A stretch of 64,000 nt of DNA from Promerops cafer (lineage: Eukaryota > Chordata > Aves > Passeriformes > Nectariniidae). A program made the position numbers and the translations under genes. Shown here piece after piece: positions 52,510 to 64,000 of the stretch (positions within the stretch are counted from its first letter, which is position 1; each line of letters begins with the position of its first letter). Below the pieces are notes generated by a model. It was given only the letters and a program-made list of their open reading frames with translations. It did not search any database and was not told where the DNA came from. Where the stretch lies: assembly GCA_013398275.1 (NCBI GenBank), contig VZSE01004115.1:413954-477953 (forward strand). The letters run 5' to 3'.

Positions 52510-55500
52510 TGCATTAGCAGAAATTTTAATATAAAGCTTTAATTCTGGAGTCCTCATGTGATTTGCTTTTGTTTCTTTCAGAGAAAGATCACAAAAATAT
52601 ATGTTGTTTCGTTTAACTGCTGTGAGATCTCTGAATCTGATGTATGCTCCTCATACTTAAAAAGCCAAAGTTGTCCAGTGTAATTTAAGTCAATACTAAA
52701 GAGAAAAGCACTGGCAAGTTGGCAAGACTGAACATTAAAGAAAGAGATTTTGCATCCTCTCCTTTAGAGAGCACACAAACCTCTGGAATCTTCCCATCTC
52801 CAGCCTCGTTGTCTCTGCAGAAGGGAGATGTAGGCATAGCAGCACAGCAAGGTGTGCTCTCTGATGCAGATGCAGGAGAGGCATGCAAAGAGGCAGCAGG
52901 AGACGTGGTGGTGCTGACCAGTCTGCTCCAGAAGCAAAAATCCCACTGTCCCAGTGCTTTTTTTGAAAAAACAGATTTTATTTGCACTGGCACTGCAGAA
53001 TACTGTAGAGAGGCCTTGGCACAAGACAAGAGTGTAAGAGGACAGACTGAACTCTGTAATCAGGTAGAGATCTGAAGCCCTGATGAGCTTGCAGTACACA
53101 TGTACAGTGTACTGTCAAATCCACTGCTCGATCACTTGTAAACACAGAAAAGCAGGTGTTACTGGCAAAGGGTGCTGGTGCTGTTTGGTTTCACAAGAGT
53201 TGTGATTAGAGAAGGTACTTGAAGGTGGTGAAAATAATCACTTGGCATGTGAAAATTAAAGGCAAATCCAAGCAGAGGGCTTGGTGCAATGTTGTGAAAA
53301 GCACATTTATGTGTATTCATTTGAAGAAGGCAGACATATAGTACCAGACAATGGAATTTTTTTTCCTTTGAAACTTCAGTAAAGATAAAGTAGTATCAAA
53401 TGGATTAGCATGGGGTTATAAACGTCCAGCTTTATGTAAGCTCTGTAGCTTGTTTCAAAAGGAGTACAAACCACAAAAGCATTTTATGATTTTTGAATAA
53501 GAGGTAAGAAATGTTCCATTTTTCTGTGTTACTGCTATACATTATTGTGTGCATGGAGCTTGTTAGATAATGTAAGTGTAGTAATGTTTTATGTGATTCT
53601 CCTAAATATAAAATTAAAGTACATTAGTACCAGCATACTAGTTTATGTCCATTATTAAATGTAAAAATTTAAGAACTTTGTGTTAATGAAACATAAAATT
53701 TGAGACATTAGTTACATATAAGTTAGGAAATTCAGATAGGTAGTTCCCATAGCAACCAATCTCTTTCTCTGTGTTTTTCATTTCAGTAGAATCTTTCATT
53801 ACTTGATTGCACCTTACATTGTATCATGCAATTTCATCATAAAATTCATCATAAAATAACTGAGAAGAGAAGAGAGGAGAAGAGAGTGGAGATTTTCTTC
53901 ATTCAACACTTTCTAACTTTAATTTTTCTGTTGTACAGAGAGCAAACTGATGCTTAAATGAATCAGGCCCATGTCTAAATATTTTCTGCTCTTTTGAGGG
54001 ACCTCCATAAATTTGTCTGGGTTCTTTGGAATCATAGAGTGACTATAAATGATAAAGCAGTTGAACACAGTAGCCTATAATTCCTTTGCTATTATCTGCC
54101 TTACCACATAAATATGTAGCTCCAGTGAAAAGAAAAGAGACAAAAACTTTTTTTAATTTTTGGCTTAAAGATTTATTCCATCCAGATACAGGAAAGAAAG
54201 TGTTAGTTAAAATGGAGGGCACTTGAAGGTTTTTTTCTGACAGCAAAATACAAATTACTAAATTGCAAATCTGTTGATTGTCACTGGTGCATCTGTCAGT
54301 TAAAGATAATTGTGGTGGCTTCCAGAAAACATAAAAGATATGGGAATTTTTAGAAGTAGACATTTAATTCTGAATTTTTCCATACAGTAAAATTTGATTA
54401 CAGAAGAAGACCCAGTGAGATCACACTTTTCATCACACAAATGAAGACAGTGATTAACCTAACCTTGTTAGGTCTTTATTGCAGGGTATATCAAAAAGGA
54501 ACATATTGAGCTGGTCTGAATCTTTTGGGAACCTCATCAACTGACCTAGTCTTTTTAATTTGGCACCTATACTGTGAGCATTTCCAAGCCCTGGAGTGCT
54601 ATGAGAAGCAGTTCCACAGCAGATATATCTATTAAAAAGAAAGATGAACAAACTAAATGATAAGATGGAAAAAAAAAAATAAAATTATTTCTAACCTTCT
54701 CCACTCATTCTGTTAAAGAAATGTTAAAAAAGACCAAAACAATGTGGAGGATAAAACTGCAGAGACAGGGACTAGATCAGGAAAATGAAAGGCTTTTCCG
54801 TCTCTAATGTCTTCAAAATTACAATGATTTTCATTGCCTTGATAAAATCAGACCTGGGTGTTACTGTCATATTTTCTTTTGCTTCCATAATGATGATAAG
54901 TTTTGCATGAAATGAAAGCAAATAATTGTTTATACTTCATTTTACAGCAGTCAGCATGTCACTAAGTTAGCACTTCTCCTCTGAGATTTACAGAGTAGGA
55001 TTTAGACTAATTGCTGGCACAGCAGATTTCAGCCAAAGGTTGTTTTCCTTTAACCATTTTGTTTTTCATAACGCCTTGGCTGATTTTAGGTTATTGGAGT
55101 CCAATATAATTACTTGTTTAATTGCTTGGAAGAAGTGGAGCTTCCGTAGTTGAAAAATAGCTTATTTTCTTTAAAAATAACTGAAATCTGGCTTAGGTTT
55201 CTCTAGAATGCAATGCAGTATACAATTGTGTTATTTTATCCTTTTAAAAATTCCCTGAATAGTCATGAAATCTTTGGAAGCTAGCTAATCTCCAGGAGGA
55301 TGTGATAGGTCTGGCTGTTTTCCAGGGTTTTCAAGAGTCTATGACAACTCAATATCATAAGAAAAATTGTTTCTAGATCACTGCAAGACTGGGTCAAAGA
55401 CTCCAGAACAAGCCTATTCTTTCAAGAGGTGACACAAAATAGAGAAGAGGAAATCTTGACACAAAGTCCAGAGAGCTTGTGAAAAATGGTTAATATCTGT

Positions 55501-56329
55501 TTGATATTGGTCAGCACCACTTTTACTTGTGCTGTACAAACTTGTATTGTGTTGAAGCACACCAATAATGGGAAAAAAATGAAGGAAAAAAAAGAGAAAG
55601 GTTTAATGTGGTAGTTAATGATATGGAGGGGAGTAAAATAACAAACAAGGTAATAAGATAGGGAAAATTGCAACCTGCATGTTGAGGAGCCAGAGATGAC
55701 ATTATTTTTGTCCTTAATACAACTCATTACCCTAGTGCAGAGTTTAAGCATGTCACTTCCAGCCTGCTCTCCTCTCCAGAGGAGGACTTGGATGTGAGCA
55801 TGTGTGTTCCTGTCCCTGTGTAATCCATCAATCTGTTCTTCTGTCTTTTCCCTTACAATTCCATTTTTTATTCCATGCCAAGCAAATCTAGTACAAAGGG
55901 AAGGGTCTCAAAGACAGTGAAATTCCAACAAGTTTCATGAAAATTGTATGTTCTTGTGCAAAAAAAGAGAACCAGAAATTACTCCCAGAAAGACTCCCAG
56001 CTGAAGGCAGCACTGCAGTCTGAGTCATGACAGACAGAAGCAGCAAAGGGTCAGCAGAAGGATGGGGCCAGAAGAGAAATCCCCAGAGACCCTGCCACAG
56101 GAGACCTTCTCTGCATATTGCACTTTACCCCAAAATGCAATTCACAGGGATCTAGGCATTAGTTCCAGCACTCACAAAGCTAGGAGCTGTGCATCTGCGT
56201 CCAGCATATATGTGTAAATTCCTGTTGCCTAGCCTTAACCCATCTCATTGAAATACTTTCTTGTTTTTGTTTGGGGTTTGTGTGGTGTTTCGTAGGTGGG
56301 GGTTGAGGGTTTGTGTCTGTTTGTTTCTT

Positions 56330-56359
56330 GATTTGATTTGATTTGATTTGATTTGATTT
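56330..56359. repeat. (GATTT)6 pentanucleotide repeat
   Basis: Six perfect GATTT units follow a G/T-rich stretch and run into a T tract. Confidence 0.95.
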
Positions 56360-58969
56360 TTTTTTGTGGTGTGGTGGGCAGGGAACAAGTGGTCTGCATT
56401 ACTGAGTTTGATTTGCACCATCAGCCAAGGTACCAGCCAAAAACACTAGACTGATGGTTTTTTGCAAGGGAAAGGTTTGCCTCTTCTCTTTGGGGTTAAT
56501 TTTGGGTAGACTAGTGACACAATTTATTACATTGGCTTTTCTGGTGAAAATAGAGATTGCTTTTTCTCTGCCTGGTGTGGCAAGCAACCTGCTCTCTAAA
56601 GGTATGAAAATAATGTAAAAATAAATATCCAGTAAAAACTCTTCTATGATGGGAGGGAATCCAGTCTGTTTGGAGACTCTTGCAAGACATATGTTGGCTC
56701 ACATTGCCTTTCCTCTTCTGAGCATCTGAAAAGTGCAGTGCATCTCTGAACCTCGACAAACCACAGTAGCAACTGGTTCACCTGAGTATTAAGTAATCAT
56801 TTGCAGAACTTTAGGGCATTGTGAGTATGCTGAGGGCAAGAGGCATCTGCTTCACACAGACACAGTCTTGAGAATGCAGCAGACAAGGCTTTGTGAATGA
56901 TGGGAGGGGAAAAGATTCATAGAGGCTACAAAGCATTCCTCCTGTTCTTCTCTTTTCATATTTCTTTTTGACTGTCATCTCAAAGCCTGAAGTTTGGGAA
57001 GCCATTTAGTCCAGCTCACATCCACATCAGTCCTCAGGGACTCCATAGGAATCAGCAGGACTCCATCAGTGAATCATATGAGCTCAGGAAATGGTCCCAA
57101 GTGTGCTGAACTTGGTTTCATGTCTGGACAGCTTGATCTAATCTTGAAACAGAATATTTTATGTATTCAGAGGACAACTGTTTTGTCCTTATATGAAGAG
57201 AAGAATGTTAATTGAGATTGCAGTGAGATATTTTGCTTATACTATGTCTTGTTTTGTCTATTAAATCTATTAAACAACAGCTGATTGCAAAACCCTCTTT
57301 CTAATTAGCTTATTTCAAGCCACAAGCAGTAGATGTCATGCGTGATATGATGTTCTGCTAACTGAACATTACTCATTTAAAAGATAAAAGAGCAAGAAGA
57401 GGGAGTGGAAAAAGGTGGAGGGGATCATTCAGGTTGTTTTAGCATCTCAGGTTTTTTATTCCAATGAATTATTATTTTGTTGGTGTTTCTGAAGTAGCTC
57501 ATGGAATTGACTTGAAGTCTTTATAAATATGAAGTTTGAAATCAAAACTCTACATTGAGCCGGCCATTCACAAATGTGTAAATCTGTTTCAGAGGTCTCA
57601 GTGTGAGATTGGAAGGCTCAGCTCTCGTAGGGCAGATCACCATCACTTTGCTTAGTTGATGAAAATGGAAGGTTCAGGGGTTTTCCATTGCATGAGAACA
57701 AGGTATGACATAATATTTAAGGGTATTAGCGGTAGTAAGCTGAACATCGTCATAAAGAAAATAATTATGAAATGTACTATTCCTGAAGGAACAAAAAGCT
57801 GAAACACAACCATTCTGAGAAGGCAAAAAGAAACCAGAGTATCCCACACTGACAGACAGCACGCGTTAGCCACATATTAGCAGAAAAAATGTGAGATATT
57901 TTCATTGTAATTGAGATTGTTTAGCCAGGATTCAACACAGAATGGACTGCAAACTGACTTAAAAAGTTTGTAGGAAGCCAAGTGGACTTTGAAGAGTTTT
58001 TGAGTGAGACATTCTTGAAGCTAAATATGAGAAATTGAGAATATATTTGCTTTATGTACGACTGCTTGTACTTGAGAAGTCCACACTTTCTTCTCATATT
58101 CTTTTACCTTAATATAGCTTATGGCTGTTCTTTGGTTTTCTGTAAGGGTAGATCAGTTAAAACCTTTTTGAAGCCAGACAACTGTTCTGAATTGCAAGCT
58201 ACTGATTTCATTCTGTTTTTAAGATTTTTCAACTCTGCTGTCTTAGTGATGATAATCATGGTTGTGATTATTTGAGTAGCTGAACCTGAAATTCTTTCAT
58301 TTTGTCTTTTCACTAAGGATCTGTTTTAGCAGTGTTTTTTCCTGTGCATTAAGCTTCAACCCTGTGCATTTGTAGCACTGTAAGTGTAGTCAATAAAAAG
58401 TAAACATCATATGTAGAAGCTCTTAATTGTTGTTTCATAGCCATATTATCAACTCTGTCCTCCCTCTTGTCCTATCAAAAGCATAAACTTAGGAAAAGGC
58501 ATTGCTAAATTCCTTGACTTCAGTTTGGGTATTCTTCCTCTGTGAAGAAATGGACTCCTAAGTTTGCTGCAGGTTCAATTATTTTTCCAGTTGCTCCTCC
58601 TGCATCTTCCTTTTAAAAAAAAAAAAAAAGTACATCAGTGTCTTCCACTGTAAACAGTATAGATAAATACGTTAAGTTTGGTTTATGTTAAAATAAATTA
58701 CATCCTGTGTTTAGCTTAAACCCCTAATGTTGTGGGATATGGGAATCATGAGGCAGGGGAGATACTAGTATAGGCATTTTGTTAGTTGCCAGGTTCATTC
58801 TTTATTGATTGATTCCAGCTTCAGAAGAAAGAGGTCTTGTATGGTCCTCACTTTGCACTCATAATTGGAAACCTACAGCATCGGTGTGATTGACCATTAG
58901 TCACTTTCTTTCCTTAAAGCATAATTTAAAACTTTTCTATGATGAGCAGTTCGTGTTTCTTTAACACTG

Positions 58970-58984
58970 CTGTCTTTCTTGCAG
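58970..58984 (+). other. Decoy splice acceptor upstream of the alpha1 exon
   Basis: CTGTCTTTCTTGCAG ends at 58984 and is a better pyrimidine-tract acceptor than the one actually needed for alpha1, 40 nt downstream. Splicing here would add 58985-59024 and change the frame. After exon 2 the reading would run 20 codons and stop at TAA 59045-59047. The motif is visible in the sequence; its use is not known. Confidence 0.5.
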
Positions 58985-59024
58985 CCCGTGTCAAGGATTG
59001 AACTTTACAAATTATGTATTTCAG

Positions 59025-59168
59025 ACATTGAGAAAGAAAGGACTTAATGGCTGTGACAGTCCAGACCCTGATGCAGACGATTCAGTAGGTCACAGCCCTG
59101 AGTCTGAGGACAAGTACAGAAAACTTAATGAAGATATTGATCTAATGATCAGCAGGCAAAGATTATGT
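59025..59168 (+). CDS. MEF2C: MEF2C alternative exon alpha1
   Basis: The 144-nt exon encodes residues 87-134 in the alpha1 form, beginning TLRKKGLNGCDSPDPD and ending DLMISRQRLC. It follows the MEF2 domain and modulates activity. The serines S98 and S110, each followed by proline, match the phosphorylation sites reported to recruit the Pin1 isomerase to mammalian MEF2C alpha1. The acceptor TATTTCAG has a poor pyrimidine tract. The donor is TGT followed by GTAAGT. Both ends are phase 0. Residue 120 is leucine (KYRKLNED), where I recall isoleucine in mammals. It is a tandem relative of alpha2, sharing L, KK, GC, SPDPD and the EDKY/EEKY block. Inclusion should exclude alpha2. Confidence 0.97.
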
Positions 59169-59229
59169 GTAAGTACTCTGAGCTCCTTTTCATTTTTTTT
59201 ACTTTCTGATATTTCTCTGAATCTGGCAG
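59169..59229 (+). other. MEF2C: 61-nt intron between alpha1 and alpha2
   Basis: The donor GTAAGT at 59169 and the acceptor CTGGCAG ending at 59229 are only 61 nt apart. The best branch-point match, CTGAT with A at 59209, is 40 nt from the donor and 20 nt from the acceptor AG. Vertebrate spliceosomes generally need more room between donor and branch point, so joining alpha1 to alpha2 should be sterically blocked. The T-rich run at 59187-59205 serves alpha2. Confidence 0.85.
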
Positions 59230-59367
59230 GCATTGCACAAGAAAGAAAACAAAGGTTGTGAAAGCCCTGATCCTGACTCCTCTTATGCTCTCACCCCACG
59301 CACTGAAGAAAAATACAAAAAAATTAATGAAGAATTTGATAATATGATCAAGAGCCATAAAATACCT
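59230..59367 (+). CDS. MEF2C: MEF2C alternative exon alpha2
   Basis: The 138-nt exon encodes residues 87-132 in the alpha2 form, beginning ALHKKENKGCESPDPD and ending NMIKSHKIP. Compared with alpha1 it lacks the second SP site but carries an LTP motif at 107-109. It resembles the corresponding exon of MEF2A. The acceptor has a good T-rich tract ending CTGGCAG, and the donor is CCT followed by GTAAGT. Both ends are phase 0, so either alpha exon joins in frame to exon 2 and to the next exon outside the window. Residue 89 is histidine, where I recall asparagine in mammals. In the MEF2 family alpha2-type exons are linked to muscle differentiation, but the tissue use here cannot be read from the sequence. 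Confidence 0.97.
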
Positions 59368-62300
59368 GTAAGTACCAAAGGTCAGATGGCTGTCTGCTGA
59401 TAACTGCCGCAGTAACAAACCATAACCCTTTCAGTTCTGGCTTCTTAAGGAAATAAATTCAGCTAGAAAGAGGCTTTAGTAGCCAAATACATAACTAAAC
59501 ACTGTGGTCACAAAATTTCACACAGCGTATTTTTCTTTCAAGTTTCTAACTCTGACACACAGATAAAGCCTATTATGGGTGAAACCTACAGAAGGAAGTG
59601 AAATATACATATATGAACTATATTCACTTGATTTACAGAAGTGTTTCACCAAGCCACTTGCCCAAATTATACTTAAAAAATAACAGTGGAAATCTTTCTT
59701 TGTGGATGGGCTAACAGATCCACAGAATACTTTCTGTGGCAATATAGAAAAAGTGATGTAGAGCTGAAATTCCTTTATGTATAGTAATTAGCGTGTTTAG
59801 TGTGTGTAACTTCAATTCTCCATTGTCTCTGCTAAACTCAGTTGCAGCACTGAAGGGTTACAGCTGCTTGCTCGCTGCAGAGAAACAGACTGCATGAGAG
59901 CCTAATGGCAGGATTCAGACATGTTTGTGTGTTGGGGTGATTTTACAGCTTTATCAGAGAATTTGCTTTGACCTCATCAGCATTACTTCAGTGCTTTAAC
60001 ATGAGCTAAAATTTGTTTTAACCAAGTCAAAATTTCTAACAATCAGTCATATGCCTTGCCAGATATCTAAGAGAAATAACTCTGCATGTGCTATTTTGTT
60101 TGCACAAAACATACAAAGGGTGAATACTTTGTCATTATGCTTGATATTACATTTATAAAGATGACAAAAAGAATACGGAGGTTTGGAGGTTATATTTCAC
60201 TGGTTTTCCAAGTGTCTGTAGGAAACCAAATATTTGCTCAGATCCAAAGAAGCATTTGAATTTGCACAGGTAACTGCTTATTTCTAAAAGGCAAGATATG
60301 ATTTGTATGTGTTCATTTGTCATTCCCATACGAAGGTTGCATGGTTATCTACCAAAAATGTAGTCTGGATACCCAGAATGGGCAGTGTCTTCTGTACTGT
60401 TAGGCAACTGCACATACAAAATCTGACAACTAAGATGAGGATACTTCTTAAGGAGGCTCAGATTCTGTCTCAAGCACTCTTAAGTGTTCTTCTCATTAAG
60501 TCTCAGCAGATGGATTTTTCACTCAAGGTAATTAAAATTTGAAGAAGTTCTCACATCAGGCCAAAAGTATTTTGGAAGAATGTAAGGACACTCATACTTT
60601 CCCAGGGACCAGAAAGGCACCAAATTTGATAAAGCAATATTTAAAATGACTGATTAGGGGTGTCCATCATGTATGTAGAATATCAGGGAGGAATACAGAT
60701 ACATCCAAATATTTTTACCTCCCTTTTTTTTTGCCTCTTTTGGAAAGCCGTTTTTCTCAGAACAAAAAAGCTCTAAAGCTGTCACCATGAATTTGGTTTC
60801 TCAGGATGCAATTCAGCTTGACAAATGATGACTGCAGCATTTAGGGAGACTGTTATAAGCCAGAATCCTTAACCCTTTTTCACATCAAAATCTCACCAGT
60901 CATCATTCTTTCATGTCATTTCTCTTTCAATGATGACTTTTGGCTTTTTCAAATCAAACTGAAAGAATTTTCACCAAGCTGCTTTTCTGACTTAAAAATA
61001 TATTTGGGGCAATCCTTCAGAACCTCTGTTTATCTCATGCTACCTGTTTCTTTTCTTTCCTAACAAAACAGGTCATGTTATAATCATCTGAAATCTTAAG
61101 ACACTAAAAAAAAAACCTTGGGAAAAAACTTAATTCCTGTAGTAGTGAGTTCTATCTCTTTCTTTACCTCCATAAACATTTGGGAAAATTGTCTGTTCTA
61201 TAAACTCAGGAAACGTACACGATTTGAACACCAGACAATTAATCTGAGCATGGAATATGAGTTTTGTTTTCTCAAAATTAATGGAATTTCCCTCCAGTTG
61301 CTTTCATTAAATATAACTTTTTGACATCAAATATAGTCCTACTTCAGCAATTAATTGGTGATTTAAGGTATAACATCCTACCTTTTGGGAAGTTATGAGG
61401 TGCAGTGTATTAATCTTTTTGTTCAATTGTTCAGAGATACAGAACAGCAAAATGTTAGCATTTTTTCATGTAAGACAGAATAGCCATTCTCTGAATACAT
61501 CACATGCAGAGCTCAGGGTCTGTGTCCTCCATCAAGCTGCTTACCACAATAGGCAGAAACAGTAGATATTCTCTGCTAATGCAACAGGAACTCCTTCTCT
61601 TGGCATAAGCCAAGATGTAATGGGCAAGACAGAGATCACAACTAGTACATAATGGAAATTTGTAACTATCTGGTTTTATATATAAATATTATATATTGTA
61701 TGCAGTAATATCCTTAACTGGACAAATCAGAATATCTAAGTCAGGGAAGATATACTCATTTCCTTGTGATCATTAAAAGGTAGCCAAGAAAACTGGGGAG
61801 AAGAAAGCAAAATTAATCATAAAGTCACTGAGTCAAGTCTCTAAATAACTACTTACAGAATATACAAAACAATGCATTGCCTCTGCCTGGTCTTGTAACA
61901 TAACATAAAAAAGTTGCTGCCAAATGAAAACAACATTGGCTTTTGCTCCTAACAGCTAAGCCCAATAATGTTTCCTCAGATAATTTTCTGGGGATAAGTA
62001 TTCACATTGTTCTAAACCATCTGATAATAATTAGACACTTATTTGTAAATTTCATAAGAGTGATGAAAGCAGAGGAGACAGAAATAGCCCACTAGAAGGA
62101 AGCTATAAGTATCTCTGTCTCTAAATAAATTAAGGCCTGGTTGAACATGGGAGGGATAAAAGCAATATTTAACACAGAATGTTTGGTCCATTAAGTTCCA
62201 AGGGGGTTGAGTGTCCAACACTTTGTTTGGCACCACGTACAACAGCTTGTGGAGTGAGCATCTAACTCTGTGTGCTGAGCACTGGCAGTGTGGTCTCTGG

Positions 62301-64000
62301 TGAGCCATCTGCCCTCCTTGGCAGCTGTGTCCAAAGCAGAAAAGACAAAGGGAGGGGAAAAAAAGGCAAAATGTGGCAAACTTTATACACATGACAGTAA
62401 GAGCTTGTCTATATTAGAACTAGCTAAAAAAGCAAAAAACACACTAAAGCAGCATGAAGTGTGCTTATCTCTGAGGTGAATTCTTTGAAGAGCCCCCAGC
62501 AGGCTTTTGACACCTTTCGATGCCAAATAACCTTCTCCCAGTGGATTTCTTAATTTTGTTTGTTTGTTAGTGCAGGCCAGGAACAATTCCCAGTTGTCAG
62601 TCTATGCAGACATGATTTTTTTGAGGTTGAGAAAGCTTAATGGTATGGACATGAACTGCTCTGTGGCCTCAGATGGCCTCAGTTCCTCCCTAGTTCCTAC
62701 TGATATAGACATTACACAAGAGCATCAGAATCAGGCTGAAAAAGAATCAATATGACCCATGGCTTACCACCAGGAATGACTAGGGAATCTGCAGGACATT
62801 GCAGTTCTTGGTGAGGAATGTGTAACACTTCAATAAAGTTAGACAAACAGAGAAAACTGTACCTAGAGATGTAGTGTTTAATACTGATGTTTATCCAGTC
62901 AAACTTCTCTCTCTAACTTTTGACTGTGGAGAAGAAGAAATAATAACTGCAGTATTTCAGATATAGTATAATGTGCTGAAAAGCAGAGAGTAAACTGACT
63001 TTGCCCTGATAACATTGCCTATGTAGTGCTCTGTAAACAGAAGTAAGTAGATCCAGATAGTAGGTAAAATGACATAAAACCAGACTGTTAGCACAGAAAT
63101 TAAACTAATAATTCAGCTACTTTAAAAATTTATTTTTTAAATGACAAAATGAAAGCTGAGTAACAGTTTCACATGACTAGGTAGACTGGCAAGCCGAAGA
63201 GCAACGAAGATTGGAGCTCTTTCGTGCTGTACAAATGTAGAAAAAGAAGAATCTTGAACAGCCTGGTTTGTACATGGAAGGAAGAGCATAGTGGTTAAAG
63301 CAAACAAGCTTTTAGAATTCTGGCAAGACTTTTAGTTTTGCATTTTTACTGGTGTTTTAGTTTAGATAACAGAAATTTAGATTAGGGAAAGATACTAAGA
63401 AAATAGAAGCAATAATAGTCTCAGCCCAGACTCAGAGAGCAGACTTCATAGGACTTGCGACACAAGGTGACAAAAACCTTATGCAAAGTGCTCTCCTGTG
63501 GGTGACAGTCAATGCAACATGGACTGGCACTCAGGCAGGCAGGACCACAGGCTCAAAGCCACCAGGTGGAGAGAACCCCATCACAGCCCTGGGTGCTGCA
63601 ATAACCAGAAACTCCATGTCTCACATCAGGCTGTAATTGGGACTGAAGCAGGGAGAGAGCTCAAACACCAGCTTTGAGCTCCATGAACGTGTGCTTCTGG
63701 CTAACATGGGATTTAGGAGCGTTTTGGGCCCCTCTGTGGCCAGTAAAAATAATGGCTGGCTTCAAAACATACCTTCAAGCTGATAAAATGTTTCAGATTA
63801 TGCTATGTGACCTTATTTCCAAGGAGCTTAGGCCTGAGTCATAAGGGTGCAGACTACATGTAGATTCTTACATCTGTAGGTTAGATGCAGAACATGTGGA
63901 TTCCCAAAACGCCTCGCCTTCCTTTCCTACTTCTTTTTAAATCAATCAGCTCTATGAGAAACGCAGCCCTCGGAGTGTGCTTCAGCTTCTCAGCAAAGGG
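59368..64000 (+). other. MEF2C: MEF2C intron after alpha2 (partial, 4,633 nt)
   Basis: The donor GTAAGT at 59368 opens an intron that is not closed within the window. The next expected coding exon, beginning with AVPPPNF-type sequence, is not present. The stretch is ordinary AT-rich DNA. One segment at 62627-62643 and its surroundings weakly resemble alpha1 (see findings), and a GC-richer patch lies at about 63510-63680. I recognise no repeat family or RNA gene here. Confidence 0.85.

Noticed and set aside
52207..52557. 116-codon minus-strand open frame
   Set aside because: It lies inside the CR1 3' tail, which is non-coding, and has no reverse transcriptase motif.
52719..53075. 118-codon plus-strand open frame with ordinary amino-acid composition
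   Set aside because: No recognisable domain, no splice context and an equally long frame on the opposite strand. Best treated as chance in a GC-richer intron segment.
58998..59261. Open frame running from before alpha1 into alpha2
   Set aside because: It reads through the 61-nt intron in the wrong frame for alpha2. The exon boundaries and known protein sequence override it.

Overview
This window comes from a vertebrate, almost certainly a bird. It is AT-rich non-coding DNA with few transposons. The recognisable repeats are two 3'-truncated CR1 LINE tails, and the one at 52120-52509 has the look of CR1 copies common in Neoaves. There are no bacterial-style operons, no CRISPR and no viral genes. 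The window holds the 5' half of one gene, MEF2C, which encodes a MADS-box transcription factor, on the + strand. The paralogue call rests on exon 2 residues (NSTNK, where MEF2A has NSSNK) and on the two alternative alpha exons.

Layout: 1-19722 is upstream non-coding DNA, probably a 5' intron or promoter-proximal region. It holds candidate regulatory patches at about 5440-5945 and 7700-7950, a probable decayed hAT-like transposase fragment at about 13500-13800 (minus strand), and two TG microsatellites. The first coding exon has its acceptor at 19722 or 19725, a short upstream ORF, the ATG at 19867 and the end of the exon at 19920. Intron 1 is 12,067 nt and holds a CR1 remnant. Exon 2 (31988-32191) encodes most of the MADS box and the MEF2 domain. 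Intron 2 is 26.8 kb and holds a MIR remnant, paired consensus MEF2 sites at 40659-40690, a (CTCTT)17 tract, a GC-rich island and a second CR1. Then come the two mutually exclusive alpha exons: alpha1 (59025-59168) and alpha2 (59230-59367). The last 4.6 kb is intron, and the rest of MEF2C lies beyond the window.

Together the exons encode residues 1-134 (alpha1 form) or 1-132 (alpha2 form): the DNA-binding and dimerisation module plus the alternative segment that follows it. All exon junctions are phase 0, so the alpha exons can be swapped without changing frame. The most interesting feature is the splicing design around the alpha pair. The intron between them is only 61 nt, probably too short to be spliced. 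A strong-looking decoy acceptor 40 nt upstream of alpha1 would create a premature stop if used.

I found no previously undescribed multi-gene system. The points worth following up are splicing architecture, possible MEF2 autoregulatory sites and ancient repeat fossils. Exon calls are firm because the translations match a family I know well. Enhancer and fossil calls are pattern-based and would need alignment to confirm.
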